This document shows positions 1 to 8,375 of a stretch of 64,000 bases of DNA, in pieces. Each line of letters starts with the position of its first letter. Position 1 is the first letter of the stretch. The stretch lies in the NCBI RefSeq assembly GCF_007970805.1, contig NZ_CP042433.1:1674001-1738000 (forward strand), read 5' to 3'. This stretch comes from Flavisolibacter ginsenosidimutans (GTDB taxonomy: Bacteria > Bacteroidota > Bacteroidia > Chitinophagales > Chitinophagaceae). A model generated the notes under the pieces. That model worked only from the letters and a program-made list of their open reading frames with translations, searched no databases and was not told the DNA's origin. The position numbers were made by a program, and so were the translations under genes.

Positions 1-67
1 AAAACAAAAGCAAACAGGGCAAAACGCAGCAATTGAAAAAGAGTTTGCATTCAGGTTGGTAATTGGT

Positions 68-1324
68 TTACACTTTTAAGAACCATTTCTTTTGATAGAA
101 AAAATACAACAGGGCAAATTGTATGACGGCAACACCCGTCCACACCAGCGCCGAATGCCAAATGGCAGGTGTTATGTTTATCAAACCACCGAACAAAAAT
201 TGCGAACTGTGTTCGAAATTTACAAGACCGTGTGCCGCCACGTAAATCAAAATTGAATTGGCGCCCATCCACACAAGCGGCATGCACCATTTTTTATAAT
301 CATTAACGTCTATTACGAAATAAAAAAGAGCAAATAACAAAACGCTCCATCCACCGGCGTAAAGCACATAAGAACTTGTCCACATGTTTTTGTTGACGGG
401 ATAAACAACATTCCACAACAAGCCGAGGCCTAACAAGACTAGGCCTGCAAGAAACAAAGTCGTTGCTTTTTTTATTCCCCTCCAATGCTTCGAAAGATTG
501 CGCAAAAACTGCCCGGCGAAAACGCCCAGCAGCGCCGATCCGATGGCCGGTATCGTTGACAACAAACCCTCGGGATCGTAAACCTTTCGGTGCAATTTGC
601 CCGGCAATAAAATGCGGTCAACGTAAGCTTCAAGATTTCCTTCTGGCGTAAGCACACCGCTTCCGAAGCCCGGCACGGGAATCAACATCATGGCCGCCCA
701 ATAACCTAGCAGCAGAAAAACAAACCACAGAATTTGTGTACGCAACCTGCAATTCAAATAAATGACGGCAGCAAAAAAGCAACTCAACGCAATGCGGCCA
801 AGCACACTGGCAAAGCGTGTGGCGTCGTAGCCTTTCAATTGCAAAGCACCGTTTACCATCATGCCAAGAAGAAGGAGTACAATTGTTCGCTTGACAAGCG
901 ACCGGTAAATTTTTTTTCGAACAATTGATTTATTTGCGCCGGGCTGTTCCAATTGTTTTCCGAACGAATAAGGCATGGAAACACCGGCAATGAAAATGAA
1001 CAAGGGAAAGATTAAGTCGTAAAACGTAAAGCCGTTCCATACGGTATGGTGCAACTGGTTGCTGATGGTGACAAAAAACCGTTCAACAAAACTCAAATCA
1101 CCGGTCATCTTAATTTGCCAGTCAACGGTGCTTTGTACAAGCGAGTGTTTTTCTTTCACCACCGATGCAATGCCGTGCGCAATGCCTTCGCCGCAAACAA
1201 TCCAGAACATATCAAAGCCGCGCAGGGCATCCAGTGACAGGAGCCGTGTGTTTGCTTTCTCTGGCTTTATCAGCGCCGTTTCTGCTTGCGTCTTTGCTTT
1301 TTTTCTGATGAGCGAAACGTTCAT
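68..1324 (-). CDS. DUF5009/HGSNAT-like integral membrane acyltransferase
   Basis: This 418-residue multi-pass inner-membrane protein opens with the family signature RLLSLDALRGFDMFW, typical of the heparan-alpha-glucosaminide N-acetyltransferase/YeiB-like family that moves acyl groups across the membrane onto sugars. Some ten hydrophobic segments follow, including the early one around LIFPLFIFIAGVSMPYSFG, where the family signature FxFxxGxS is recognisable. I chose the ATG at 1324 because it sits just before the basic N-terminus (MNVSLIRKK) and the RGFD motif; an in-frame ATG 12 codons upstream also exists. It ends near the window start and no partner on its left is visible. Acylation of a cell-envelope or imported sugar is a family-level inference; the acceptor is unknown. 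Confidence 0.8.
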   Translation of the reverse strand: MNVSLIRKKAKTQAETALIKPEKANTRLLSLDALRGFDMFWIVCGEGIAHGIASVVKEKHSLVQSTVDWQIKMTGDLSFVERFFVTISNQLHHTVWNGFTFYDLIFPLFIFIAGVSMPYSFGKQLEQPGANKSIVRKKIYRSLVKRTIVLLLLGMMVNGALQLKGYDATRFASVLGRIALSCFFAAVIYLNCRLRTQILWFVFLLLGYWAAMMLIPVPGFGSGVLTPEGNLEAYVDRILLPGKLHRKVYDPEGLLSTIPAIGSALLGVFAGQFLRNLSKHWRGIKKATTLFLAGLVLLGLGLLWNVVYPVNKNMWTSSYVLYAGGWSVLLFALFYFVIDVNDYKKWCMPLVWMGANSILIYVAAHGLVNFEHSSQFLFGGLINITPAIWHSALVWTGVAVIQFALLYFFYQKKWFLKV

Positions 1325-1454
1325 TGATGGATGATGAAAGGGTTGTGTTCCAAAATGCATGATGGTTTCTTTTACCGCACAGGATCATCGAATCATACAT
1401 TTTAGAACACGACAAGTGAAAGAAATTCTGTTTTGGAAATTTAGCTAAAAAAAA

Positions 1455-2882
1455 TCAGCAAACTTTTATCACCTCCATGTTGAGCAATGCTCCTAACTTT
1501 TCAATTTTTGAAGCAATGTGCCCAACGCCCACAGCGCAATGATGCGCAGGCCCATAACTGTTCCAATCGTTCACAAACTTTCTTGCACCAATTGGAAATT
1601 TATAGCGGCTGTTCGTGTTTCCAATTTGCAGGATTGGGCCCGGCACCGATTCACCTTCGGCCATCAATAAAAATAATCCGCCGGCCTTTTCCACTACCGA
1701 AAGCAGTGTTACCGGCCCGTTCTTCACCGACATCTCCACCGAAACGCCCTTGCCAACTTTGCCATGATAAACACCCAGCGGCCTCACTTTCGGCTTGCCT
1801 TCGGCAATGCGAATGTGGCCCGGGCCGTCGTGTCCCATGAGCACCACATCATCCGCAAAATCCATCGCGTAGTATTCGGTGAAGGAGCCACCGGCGCCAA
1901 AACTGTCCATGATTTTCATGGCCTGCGCATTTTTGATTTCGTATTCTCCCGCAACGGGGACACCGTTGGCCGTTAAAAGCGAATTGCCTAAAATGATGGA
2001 AGCAATTGCTTCTTCGTTATCGGGGTTGCCCGTGCCTTTGTAGTAATAAGCCATCGAGCCAAGTTTGTACCGCTGCACCAGTTTATCCAGCGCAACCGAA
2101 GTAACGGCAGCTTTCATTAATTCTTCTTCAGCGCAATCTTTCTGAACATCGAAAGCTTCATAAAAAACCCGCAGGCGGTCTTCTCGTTCATTGCTTGTAA
2201 CCTCCTTGCGAAGGCTTGCTAATTCTTCCACTTCGATGAGTTCAATATGGCCGCCAAAACTTGCGTACTGTTGCGTGAGGTCGGTGTAAATGTCCAACAT
2301 GCCTGAATAATAATGGCCCATGCAGCCCAGGCGATTGTAGAACATTATGTGCGCAACTTTTGCCGCTTCTACCCATTCTTTTATTTCGTTCCAGCACTCC
2401 GGATCGTTGTGTAAGATGCCGGTGATTTGGTGAAATTTTATGCCGGTGCGGCGAAACACATTGGCAATCTCCGGAACCGGACATGCCGAACAATAAGCCA
2501 GCCATTCGCCGGTCATCTTTGTGCGGTCGGTCATTGCGTTGAAGGCGGCGTAATCAATGGCCGCTTCGGGAGCAAGGTTTAAAACAATCACCGGTACGTT
2601 GGCCCGCTGCACAACCGGCAACACAGTAGCGGACAAAGCATAGGTGGTGACGTACAAAAAAATAAGTTCGACGTCTTCGGTTTTGAATTGTCTGCCGGCG
2701 GCAAATGCTTTATCGGCATTGTCCACCAATCCTGCATTAACCACCGAAGGATGAATGGCGGAAAGCTTTTCGTGCACCGTGTTCAGGTAACCTTCCAGTC
2801 GTTCTTTCAGTCCGGAAAATTGCGGCCAATAGGTTTCCAGGCCAATGCCGAATAAACCAATTTTTAGCGGGCTTTTATTCAT
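1455..2882 (-). CDS. L-fucose/L-arabinose isomerase-family protein
   Basis: A 475-residue cytoplasmic protein of the FucI/AraA-like fold (COG2407 type). The N-terminal Rossmann-like half runs from KIGLFGIGLETYWPQF, and the C-terminal half carries the family-like GHDGPGHIRIAEG and GPAHHCAVGVGH segments whose Glu and His residues usually bind the metal. Members interconvert aldoses and ketoses such as L-fucose/L-fuculose or L-arabinose/L-ribulose. It is not a classical AraA, which starts with a different conserved block, so the exact sugar is not assignable. It lies downstream of the signalling operon on the same strand, 65 bp after the CheB stop codon, and may be transcribed separately. A sugar isomerase fits the carbohydrate theme of the window. 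Confidence 0.72.
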   Translation of the reverse strand: MNKSPLKIGLFGIGLETYWPQFSGLKERLEGYLNTVHEKLSAIHPSVVNAGLVDNADKAFAAGRQFKTEDVELIFLYVTTYALSATVLPVVQRANVPVIVLNLAPEAAIDYAAFNAMTDRTKMTGEWLAYCSACPVPEIANVFRRTGIKFHQITGILHNDPECWNEIKEWVEAAKVAHIMFYNRLGCMGHYYSGMLDIYTDLTQQYASFGGHIELIEVEELASLRKEVTSNEREDRLRVFYEAFDVQKDCAEEELMKAAVTSVALDKLVQRYKLGSMAYYYKGTGNPDNEEAIASIILGNSLLTANGVPVAGEYEIKNAQAMKIMDSFGAGGSFTEYYAMDFADDVVLMGHDGPGHIRIAEGKPKVRPLGVYHGKVGKGVSVEMSVKNGPVTLLSVVEKAGGLFLLMAEGESVPGPILQIGNTNSRYKFPIGARKFVNDWNSYGPAHHCAVGVGHIASKIEKLGALLNMEVIKVC

Positions 2883-2947
2883 TCAAAAATATTTGATGCC
2901 TACGGTTTGTTTCGTGTTCCTGTGTGCTGCTTTGAAAACGGGATGTC

Positions 2948-3526
2948 TTAACCAATCAGCGTTCCAATCAAGCCGGCAATTGCGCCGGGCGCCAACACCT
3001 TGTCAACGGCAAAGAGGTCAATGGCCGCTTGCGGCATGTACTGTACGTCGGCCGTGGCCGGATCTTGCACGACTGTTAAACCTTTGCGCCCTTTGATTTT
3101 TTTCAAGCCTTCGGCACCGTCGGCATTTGCACCCGAAAGCAAAATACCTACGCAGGCAGGCCCAAAAGTTTCTGCTACCGATTCAAACGTCACATCAATG
3201 CTTGGGCGGCTGTAATGAATTTTTTCCGAGCTGTCAAGTGAGAACCAATGTTGGTTTTCCATCAGCAAATGATAATCGGGTGGTGCCACGTAAAGATGAT
3301 TGGGCAGAATGGGTTCTTTGTCTTCCACTTCTTTTACCGGCATGATTGTTCTTGCCGAAAGTAATTCCGTGAGCAACGAATCGGGTTCGTTTTTGCGGTG
3401 AATGACGATGAGAAAGGAAGTACTCGAACGCACCGGCAGAACCGGAACAATTTTGAGGATGGCGTCAAGACTTCCGGCCGAACCACCCATGACGATCATC
3501 TTGTATTTTACAGCATCTTGCGCCAT
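2948..3526 (-). CDS. cheB: CheB methylesterase domain protein (stand-alone)
   Basis: A 192-residue CheB catalytic domain without the N-terminal receiver domain of classical CheB. The catalytic Ser-His-Asp triad is intact: S16 in GGSAGS, H43 in IVIHRK and D136 in GANADGAEG. It would hydrolyse glutamyl methyl esters or deamidate glutamines on a partner protein in the cytoplasm. Its start overlaps the 3' end of cheR by 19 bp, so the two are translationally coupled. There are no chemoreceptors, CheA, CheW or flagellar genes in the window, so a role in regulating the neighbouring hybrid kinases is more likely than chemotaxis. The ATG at 3526 gives nine residues before the first beta strand; M10 is a weaker alternative. 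Confidence 0.88.
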   Translation of the reverse strand: MAQDAVKYKMIVMGGSAGSLDAILKIVPVLPVRSSTSFLIVIHRKNEPDSLLTELLSARTIMPVKEVEDKEPILPNHLYVAPPDYHLLMENQHWFSLDSSEKIHYSRPSIDVTFESVAETFGPACVGILLSGANADGAEGLKKIKGRKGLTVVQDPATADVQYMPQAAIDLFAVDKVLAPGAIAGLIGTLIG

Positions 3527-4338
3527 ATCTTTTCATTCCTTCCGATCGGCAGGTAATTTTTTGCCATTTTTGAAAACCGGATATTTTCTTTTGCGCCCAA
3601 CACCAAAAAACCAAGCTTCTCCAAACTCTCGTCAAAAAGATTAAGCACTTTGTCCTGCAAAACCTTGTCGAAATAAATCAGCACGTTGCGGCAAAAGATG
3701 ATTTGAAACTCGTTGAACGAGCGGTCGGATACAAGGTTGTGTGTGGCCGCAATCATTTTTGTCTTCAGCTTGTCGTCAAATTTTGCCCAATCGTATTTGG
3801 CTGTGTAGTAATCAGAGAATTGTTTTTTTCCGCCGGATAAAATATAGTTCTCGGAAAATTGTTTCATCTGCGACAACGGAAAAATTCCTTTCTGAATGTT
3901 TTCAATAACCGAAGGATTCAAGTCCGTTGCGTAAAGAAGAGATTTGTGCAAGAGGCCAGCCTCTTCTAACAAAATAGCCATCGAATAAACCTCTTCGCCG
4001 CTGGCGCAGCCGGCGTGCCAAACACGGATAAAGGGATGCGTGGCAAGAATAGGCAGTACTTTTTCCCGGATGGTTTTAAATGTCAGCGGGTCGCGAAACA
4101 TTTCGGTGACGTTCACCGTAATTTGTTCTACCACGTGCGGCAAATAATCGGGTTCTCCTTTGATTTTGTAAAGCAGTTCAGCAAAGCTGGGCAAACGATC
4201 AATGACCATCAGGCGGTTTACGCGGCGCTTCAGCGAAGCCTTTGCATAATTGGTAAAATCGTAGCCGTATTTTTCAAACAACATGTTGAGCAATACGTCC
4301 AGGTCTTCATCCTTCACAATGATTGGTTCGGTTCTCAT
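3508..4338 (-). CDS. cheR: CheR-type protein-glutamate methyltransferase
   Basis: A 276-residue CheR with the N-terminal helical domain (about 1-75) and the S-adenosylmethionine-binding domain. Visible motifs are TVNVTEMFRDP near residues 74-84 and GCASGEE at 110-116, the SAM-binding loop. The start at 4338 overlaps the response-regulator stop as ATGA, which decides it over an ATG 28 codons further upstream. The enzyme methylates glutamates of a partner protein in opposition to the adjacent CheB. In this operon the likely partners are the membrane hybrid kinase or an unlinked sensor, an inference from context only. A tyrosine- and phenylalanine-rich stretch follows the SAM domain, but no TPR repeats are present. 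Confidence 0.9.
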   Translation of the reverse strand: MRTEPIIVKDEDLDVLLNMLFEKYGYDFTNYAKASLKRRVNRLMVIDRLPSFAELLYKIKGEPDYLPHVVEQITVNVTEMFRDPLTFKTIREKVLPILATHPFIRVWHAGCASGEEVYSMAILLEEAGLLHKSLLYATDLNPSVIENIQKGIFPLSQMKQFSENYILSGGKKQFSDYYTAKYDWAKFDDKLKTKMIAATHNLVSDRSFNEFQIIFCRNVLIYFDKVLQDKVLNLFDESLEKLGFLVLGAKENIRFSKMAKNYLPIGRNEKIWRKML

Positions 4339-4700
4339 TTCAAATAATCGTTCAGTAATCCCACAAGCTTGTCCACATCCACGGGCTTTGACACATAATC
4401 CGAAGCGCCGGCCGCAAGACATTTTTCGCGGTCGCCGCTCATTGCCTGTGCCGTTACGGCAATAACGGGAATGTCCTTGTACCGGCTTTCGTTTTTTAGG
4501 CGGGGAATGGCTTCGTATCCATCCATGCCCGGCATCATCATGTCCATCAAAATCACGCCTACTTCAGTGCTTTGAAGAAGGCCAAAGGCTTCGGTCATGT
4601 CCGAAGCCGAAAGCGTAACAAAGCCCTTTGCTTTTAAAACAGCCGACAACGCAAAAATGTTGCGGCTGTCATCGTCTATGATGAGAACTGTTTTGCTCAT
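4335..4700 (-). CDS. Single-domain response regulator (CheY/DivK-like)
   Basis: A 121-residue receiver domain with no output domain. The acidic pocket is IIDDD at residues 7-11, the phospho-acceptor is D53 in LMDMMMPGMDG, and the switch Thr and conserved Lys lie in VIAVTAQ and VSKPVD. It is closely similar to the third receiver domain of the upstream hybrid kinase (both contain MTGDREKC- or MSGDREKC-like segments and DYxxKPVDVD), suggesting duplication. It probably shuttles phosphate or acts as an allosteric output. The ATG at 4700 starts the typical MSKTVLIIDDD; a longer frame runs back into the hairpin repeat and is unlikely to be translated. Its stop overlaps the cheR start. Confidence 0.92.
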   Translation of the reverse strand: MSKTVLIIDDDSRNIFALSAVLKAKGFVTLSASDMTEAFGLLQSTEVGVILMDMMMPGMDGYEAIPRLKNESRYKDIPVIAVTAQAMSGDREKCLAAGASDYVSKPVDVDKLVGLLNDYLK

Positions 4701-4712
4701 GTTGTTGTTTTT

Positions 4713-4799
4713 GTGAGACGTGAAAGGTGAAACGTGAAACCGCAAAGTCATTCAATCCAAAGTTCACTGTGGTTTCACGTTTCACGTCTGCCGTCTCAC
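4713..4799. repeat. Imperfect inverted repeat between the hybrid kinase and response regulator
   Basis: The left arm GTGAAACGTGAAACC (4727-4741) is perfectly complementary to 4771-4785. A second outer pair, GTGAGAC (4713-4719) with GTCTCAC (4793-4799), extends the stem across a mismatched internal loop. The arms themselves consist of tandem GTGAAAC units. The element starts 2 bp after the hybrid-kinase stop and ends 12 bp before the response-regulator start. There is no T tract, so it looks more like a REP-type or mRNA-processing hairpin than an intrinsic terminator. Confidence 0.75.
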
Positions 4800-4800
4800 G

Positions 4801-7800
4801 TCACTGATAAAGCCATACCCGCAATAACGATGTCAACTGGTCCACGTCAACGGGTTTGGTAATATAATCCGAGGCGCCTGCGGCTATGCATTTTTCCCGG
4901 TCGCCGGTCATGGCTTTTGCCGTCACGGCAATCACAGGAAGATTGCGGTACTTTGGCAAGGATCTAATTTTTCTTGTGGACTCATAGCCGTCCATTTCGG
5001 GCATCATCATGTCCATCAATACAAGATCAACTTTTGGATGCGCTTGCAATTGGTTCAACGCATCCTTTCCATCAATGGCTGAAACCACGTTGACGCCGTA
5101 ATTCTCCAATGATTTTGTAATCGAAAAAATGTTGCGCACATCGTCATCGGCTACCAAAACTGTTTTCCCTTTCAACACTTCACCCAACTCGCCCAGCTTT
5201 TTGTATTTCGCTGTTCGCGGCTCCTTGTTATTCTCTTCCATGAGGTGAAGGAACAACGACACTTCGTCCAGTATGCGTTGATAGGAATGCGCCGTTTTCA
5301 CTACGATGGAATCTGCGTATTGCTTGATCTTCATTTCTTCGACGTGCGATAAATTCTTGCCGGTAAAAACAATGATGGGAAGCTGTTCAAGACCGGGTGT
5401 TTTCTTCACGTCTTCCAGCACGTCGTACGAACGTTGTGCGGGAATGCCCATGTCCAGGATGACGCAATCTACATCGTTGCTTTTCAGTGCCTGCACGCCT
5501 TCGTCCACCGAGTTCTTTATTTCGGCGTTCACGTGATAGCTTTCTAAAAAATAAGCAAGCGCCTGGGCGTGCTTGGGATTTTCTTCTACAATCAAAACTT
5601 TCTTCGGATGCTTGCTTAAGGCTTGTTCAATTTTTTGAAACATCTCGCCCAGCTTTTCAAATGCCACCGGCTTGCTGATAAAATCAACGGCGCCTTTTGA
5701 AAGGCTCTTTGTTTTTACCTCATGCGACGACATCATGTGCACGGGAATGGGCCGCGTTGTTTTGTTGGATTTTAATTCTTCCATCACGTCCCAGCCGCTT
5801 TTTACCGGAAGCTGCACATCAAGCAAAATGCCAAGCGGCCTGAATTGTTTTGCTAGTTCAATTCCTTCGTCACCCCTTACCGCTACAATGCCTTTGTAGC
5901 CTTGGCTGCGTGTGTAATCAAGCAGCGATTTTGCAAAACCAGTATCGTCTTCAATAATTAAAATAATCTTGTCGTTTGCAACAATGTTTTTGCGGTCATC
6001 GGGAACAGACGCCGGAATCAGGTCAGTAACGTATTTTTTATCAGCAAAAAAGGCGTGGCCCTCTTCTTCTTTTACAAACATTGTTTCGGTAGTGGCCGGC
6101 AAAACTTCTTTTTGCAACGGTAGAAGTAGTGTGAATTCGCTGCCCTTTCCTTCTTCGCTTTGAAGCTTGATTTCGCCGCCCAAAAGTTTCGCCAGCTCGC
6201 GGCTGATGGAAAGGCCAAGGCCCGTGCCGCCAAACTCCCTGCGGGTGCTTCCATCGGCTTGTTGAAAGGCTTCAAAAATAGTTTGCTGTTTTTCTTTGGC
6301 AATGCCGATGCCGGTGTCTTTCACGGCAAAAGCAAGATCGTTATCATGTTTCGAAACAGTGACCGTCACCGAACCTTTTTTCGTGAACTTAAGTGCGTTG
6401 GAAACAAGGTTGCGCAGAATTTGTTCAACCCGTAAATGATCAGTTTCAAGAACAGCGGGAACCTCGCCGTCAACCTGCACAACAAAACCAATTCCTTTGT
6501 CTTTTGCCAGTGGCGCAAACAGAACTTCCAGTTCACTCGTCAAATTTTCCAGCCGCACGTCGCCTATCTCCAGTTCCATTTTGCCCGATTCGATTTTGGA
6601 GAGGTCAAGGATCTCGTCAATCAGCGTGAGCAAACCTTTGCCTGAACTTTGAATGACGTTGGCGTACTCTATTTGATCCGCGGATAAATTCTGTGCGTGA
6701 TTTTCGGAAAGCAACCGCGAAAGAAGCAGAATGGAATTGAGCGGTGTTCTTAGCTCGTGTGACATGTTGGCCAGAAATTCCGATTTGTATTTGGTGCTCA
6801 ACGCAAGCTCTTCGGCCTTTTTTTGAATGGCGAGGTTGCGTTCCAAAATGGTTTCGTTTTTTTCTTCCAGCAGGCGGCTGCGTTCTTCCAGTTCGGCATT
6901 GGCCTGTTGCAATTCTTCCTGCTGCACCCGCAGTTCTTCTTCCGAAGATTGCAGCTTTTCGGCCTGCGCTTCCAGTTCAGCGTTGATGTTTTCCAATTCG
7001 CTGTGTTGTGCCTGCAATTCTTCGGATTGTGTTTGCGTTTCGTGCAAAAACTCCTGCAAACGCTGGTGGTCGCGGGCACTGTGAATGGCCATGCCGATGT
7101 TGAAAACCGCCGTTCGCAAAAACTCCTGCGCCACGCTTGAGTAATCGTGCAGCGAGGCCAATTCAATGATGCCTTTGAAACGCGTTTCGTACATCACCGG
7201 TACGGCAATGATGGCTTTGGGTTTTAACGAACCGGCCGAAAAGTCAACGACAAGTTCCGCTTCGTCAACGGGCTGCAAAAGCACTTGCTTGTGGGTTAAG
7301 GCCGACTGGCCTGCAAGGCCTTCGCCAAATTGAATCTCCGTTCTGGCAAGAGTTCTGTTCAGGTTGACGCTTGACGAAACTTGCAGCGTAAGGTCGTCCG
7401 TTGCCAGGTAAAAAACACCCACGGCCGACCGGGTATAGTTAACAAGATATTGAAGTACCCTGGACGTAAGCGCTTCCAAATTTTTTTCGCCAATCATCAT
7501 TTCGTTCAGTTCGGCAATGCCGGTTTGCTGCCATTCTTTGTCGGCCAGGTTGGTAAATGAATAATCAAGCGACTCGGCCATCTTATCCAGCGAAGTTGCC
7601 AACACGCCGAGGTTTTCTTTTTCTGTTTCGGTGACTCTTGTGGAAAAATTACCGGCCGCAATTTTTGCCGTAATGTTTTCGATGATGTGGATGCGCTCCG
7701 AAACTTCGTGATTCTTTTGCTGAAGTTCTTTTTGCAATTGGGCCCTCTTCTCAAAATCGGTGTTCACACGCAAAAAAGAAATGACCGTAACCAAAATAGC

Positions 7801-8364
7801 AAGCAGCGAAGCAACAACAATAAAGATGGGCGTGGAAGACGTGAACTGATTCAGTCTGGCCGTTCGTGCTTCGAGCGAGGCTTGCTCGCGGTTCACCATT
7901 TTTTTTACGATGTTGCGGGCACTGTCCATGTACACTTTGCCGGCAATCAGCGAAGCATCCGTAACGGTTTCGCCTTTTCGCTTTTGATCAATCAACTGGT
8001 TCAGGATAACAAGCCGCTTTGTTATAACCTGTCGTAAAAGATCGCAATCCACTTGCTGGCTTGGATTGTCAGCGGTTGCTTGCCTTATATCGCTTAGTAA
8101 AGAAGCGGCACGTTCCTGTGCGCCGTTGTACGGCTCCAAAAACGCATCGTTGCCGGTCAGCAAAAAACCGCGCTGGCCGGTCTCGGCGTCTTTTAAAACC
8201 GAAAGGGTGTTTTCCAGTTTGTTGATGATGCCGTGTGTATGTGTAACCGCTTGCTGATTGTACAGCAAGTTGGAAATGCTGATGTAAGAGGCAACGGCGC
8301 TGACGATTAACAGCAACAGCGACAGGCCATATCCTATCAGTAAGTTTCGTTTAAAAAGCGTCAT
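4801..8364 (-). CDS. CHASE3-GAF hybrid histidine kinase with three receiver domains
   Basis: A 1187-residue membrane sensor. Order: transmembrane helix about 8-30; periplasmic CHASE3 domain (AETGQRGFLLTG at 60-71); second helix about 179-199; HAMP linker about 200-270; GAF domain about 285-430; glutamine/glutamate-rich coiled coil about 435-520; HisKA with phospho-accepting H536 in ANMSHELRTPLNS; HATPase with N656 in NLVSNALKF and G boxes DTGIGI and GGTGLGLS; then three receiver domains with acceptors D849, D971 and D1118. It would feed the single-domain regulator encoded next. The middle receiver is the most divergent but keeps its aspartate. It starts 11 bp after the upstream kinase, so the two are co-transcribed. 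The CHASE3 ligand cannot be predicted. Confidence 0.93.
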   Translation of the reverse strand: MTLFKRNLLIGYGLSLLLLIVSAVASYISISNLLYNQQAVTHTHGIINKLENTLSVLKDAETGQRGFLLTGNDAFLEPYNGAQERAASLLSDIRQATADNPSQQVDCDLLRQVITKRLVILNQLIDQKRKGETVTDASLIAGKVYMDSARNIVKKMVNREQASLEARTARLNQFTSSTPIFIVVASLLAILVTVISFLRVNTDFEKRAQLQKELQQKNHEVSERIHIIENITAKIAAGNFSTRVTETEKENLGVLATSLDKMAESLDYSFTNLADKEWQQTGIAELNEMMIGEKNLEALTSRVLQYLVNYTRSAVGVFYLATDDLTLQVSSSVNLNRTLARTEIQFGEGLAGQSALTHKQVLLQPVDEAELVVDFSAGSLKPKAIIAVPVMYETRFKGIIELASLHDYSSVAQEFLRTAVFNIGMAIHSARDHQRLQEFLHETQTQSEELQAQHSELENINAELEAQAEKLQSSEEELRVQQEELQQANAELEERSRLLEEKNETILERNLAIQKKAEELALSTKYKSEFLANMSHELRTPLNSILLLSRLLSENHAQNLSADQIEYANVIQSSGKGLLTLIDEILDLSKIESGKMELEIGDVRLENLTSELEVLFAPLAKDKGIGFVVQVDGEVPAVLETDHLRVEQILRNLVSNALKFTKKGSVTVTVSKHDNDLAFAVKDTGIGIAKEKQQTIFEAFQQADGSTRREFGGTGLGLSISRELAKLLGGEIKLQSEEGKGSEFTLLLPLQKEVLPATTETMFVKEEEGHAFFADKKYVTDLIPASVPDDRKNIVANDKIILIIEDDTGFAKSLLDYTRSQGYKGIVAVRGDEGIELAKQFRPLGILLDVQLPVKSGWDVMEELKSNKTTRPIPVHMMSSHEVKTKSLSKGAVDFISKPVAFEKLGEMFQKIEQALSKHPKKVLIVEENPKHAQALAYFLESYHVNAEIKNSVDEGVQALKSNDVDCVILDMGIPAQRSYDVLEDVKKTPGLEQLPIIVFTGKNLSHVEEMKIKQYADSIVVKTAHSYQRILDEVSLFLHLMEENNKEPRTAKYKKLGELGEVLKGKTVLVADDDVRNIFSITKSLENYGVNVVSAIDGKDALNQLQAHPKVDLVLMDMMMPEMDGYESTRKIRSLPKYRNLPVIAVTAKAMTGDREKCIAAGASDYITKPVDVDQLTSLLRVWLYQ

Positions 8365-8375
8365 TTACGGAAAGT

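Noticed and set aside
2948..4338. CheB/CheR as part of a flagellar chemotaxis cluster
   Set aside because: No chemoreceptor, CheA, CheW or motility gene is present, and CheB lacks its receiver domain.
6798..7166. Long frames antisense to or in another frame of the hybrid-kinase coiled coil
   Set aside because: They are shadows of the repetitive Q/E-rich codons and have low-complexity composition.
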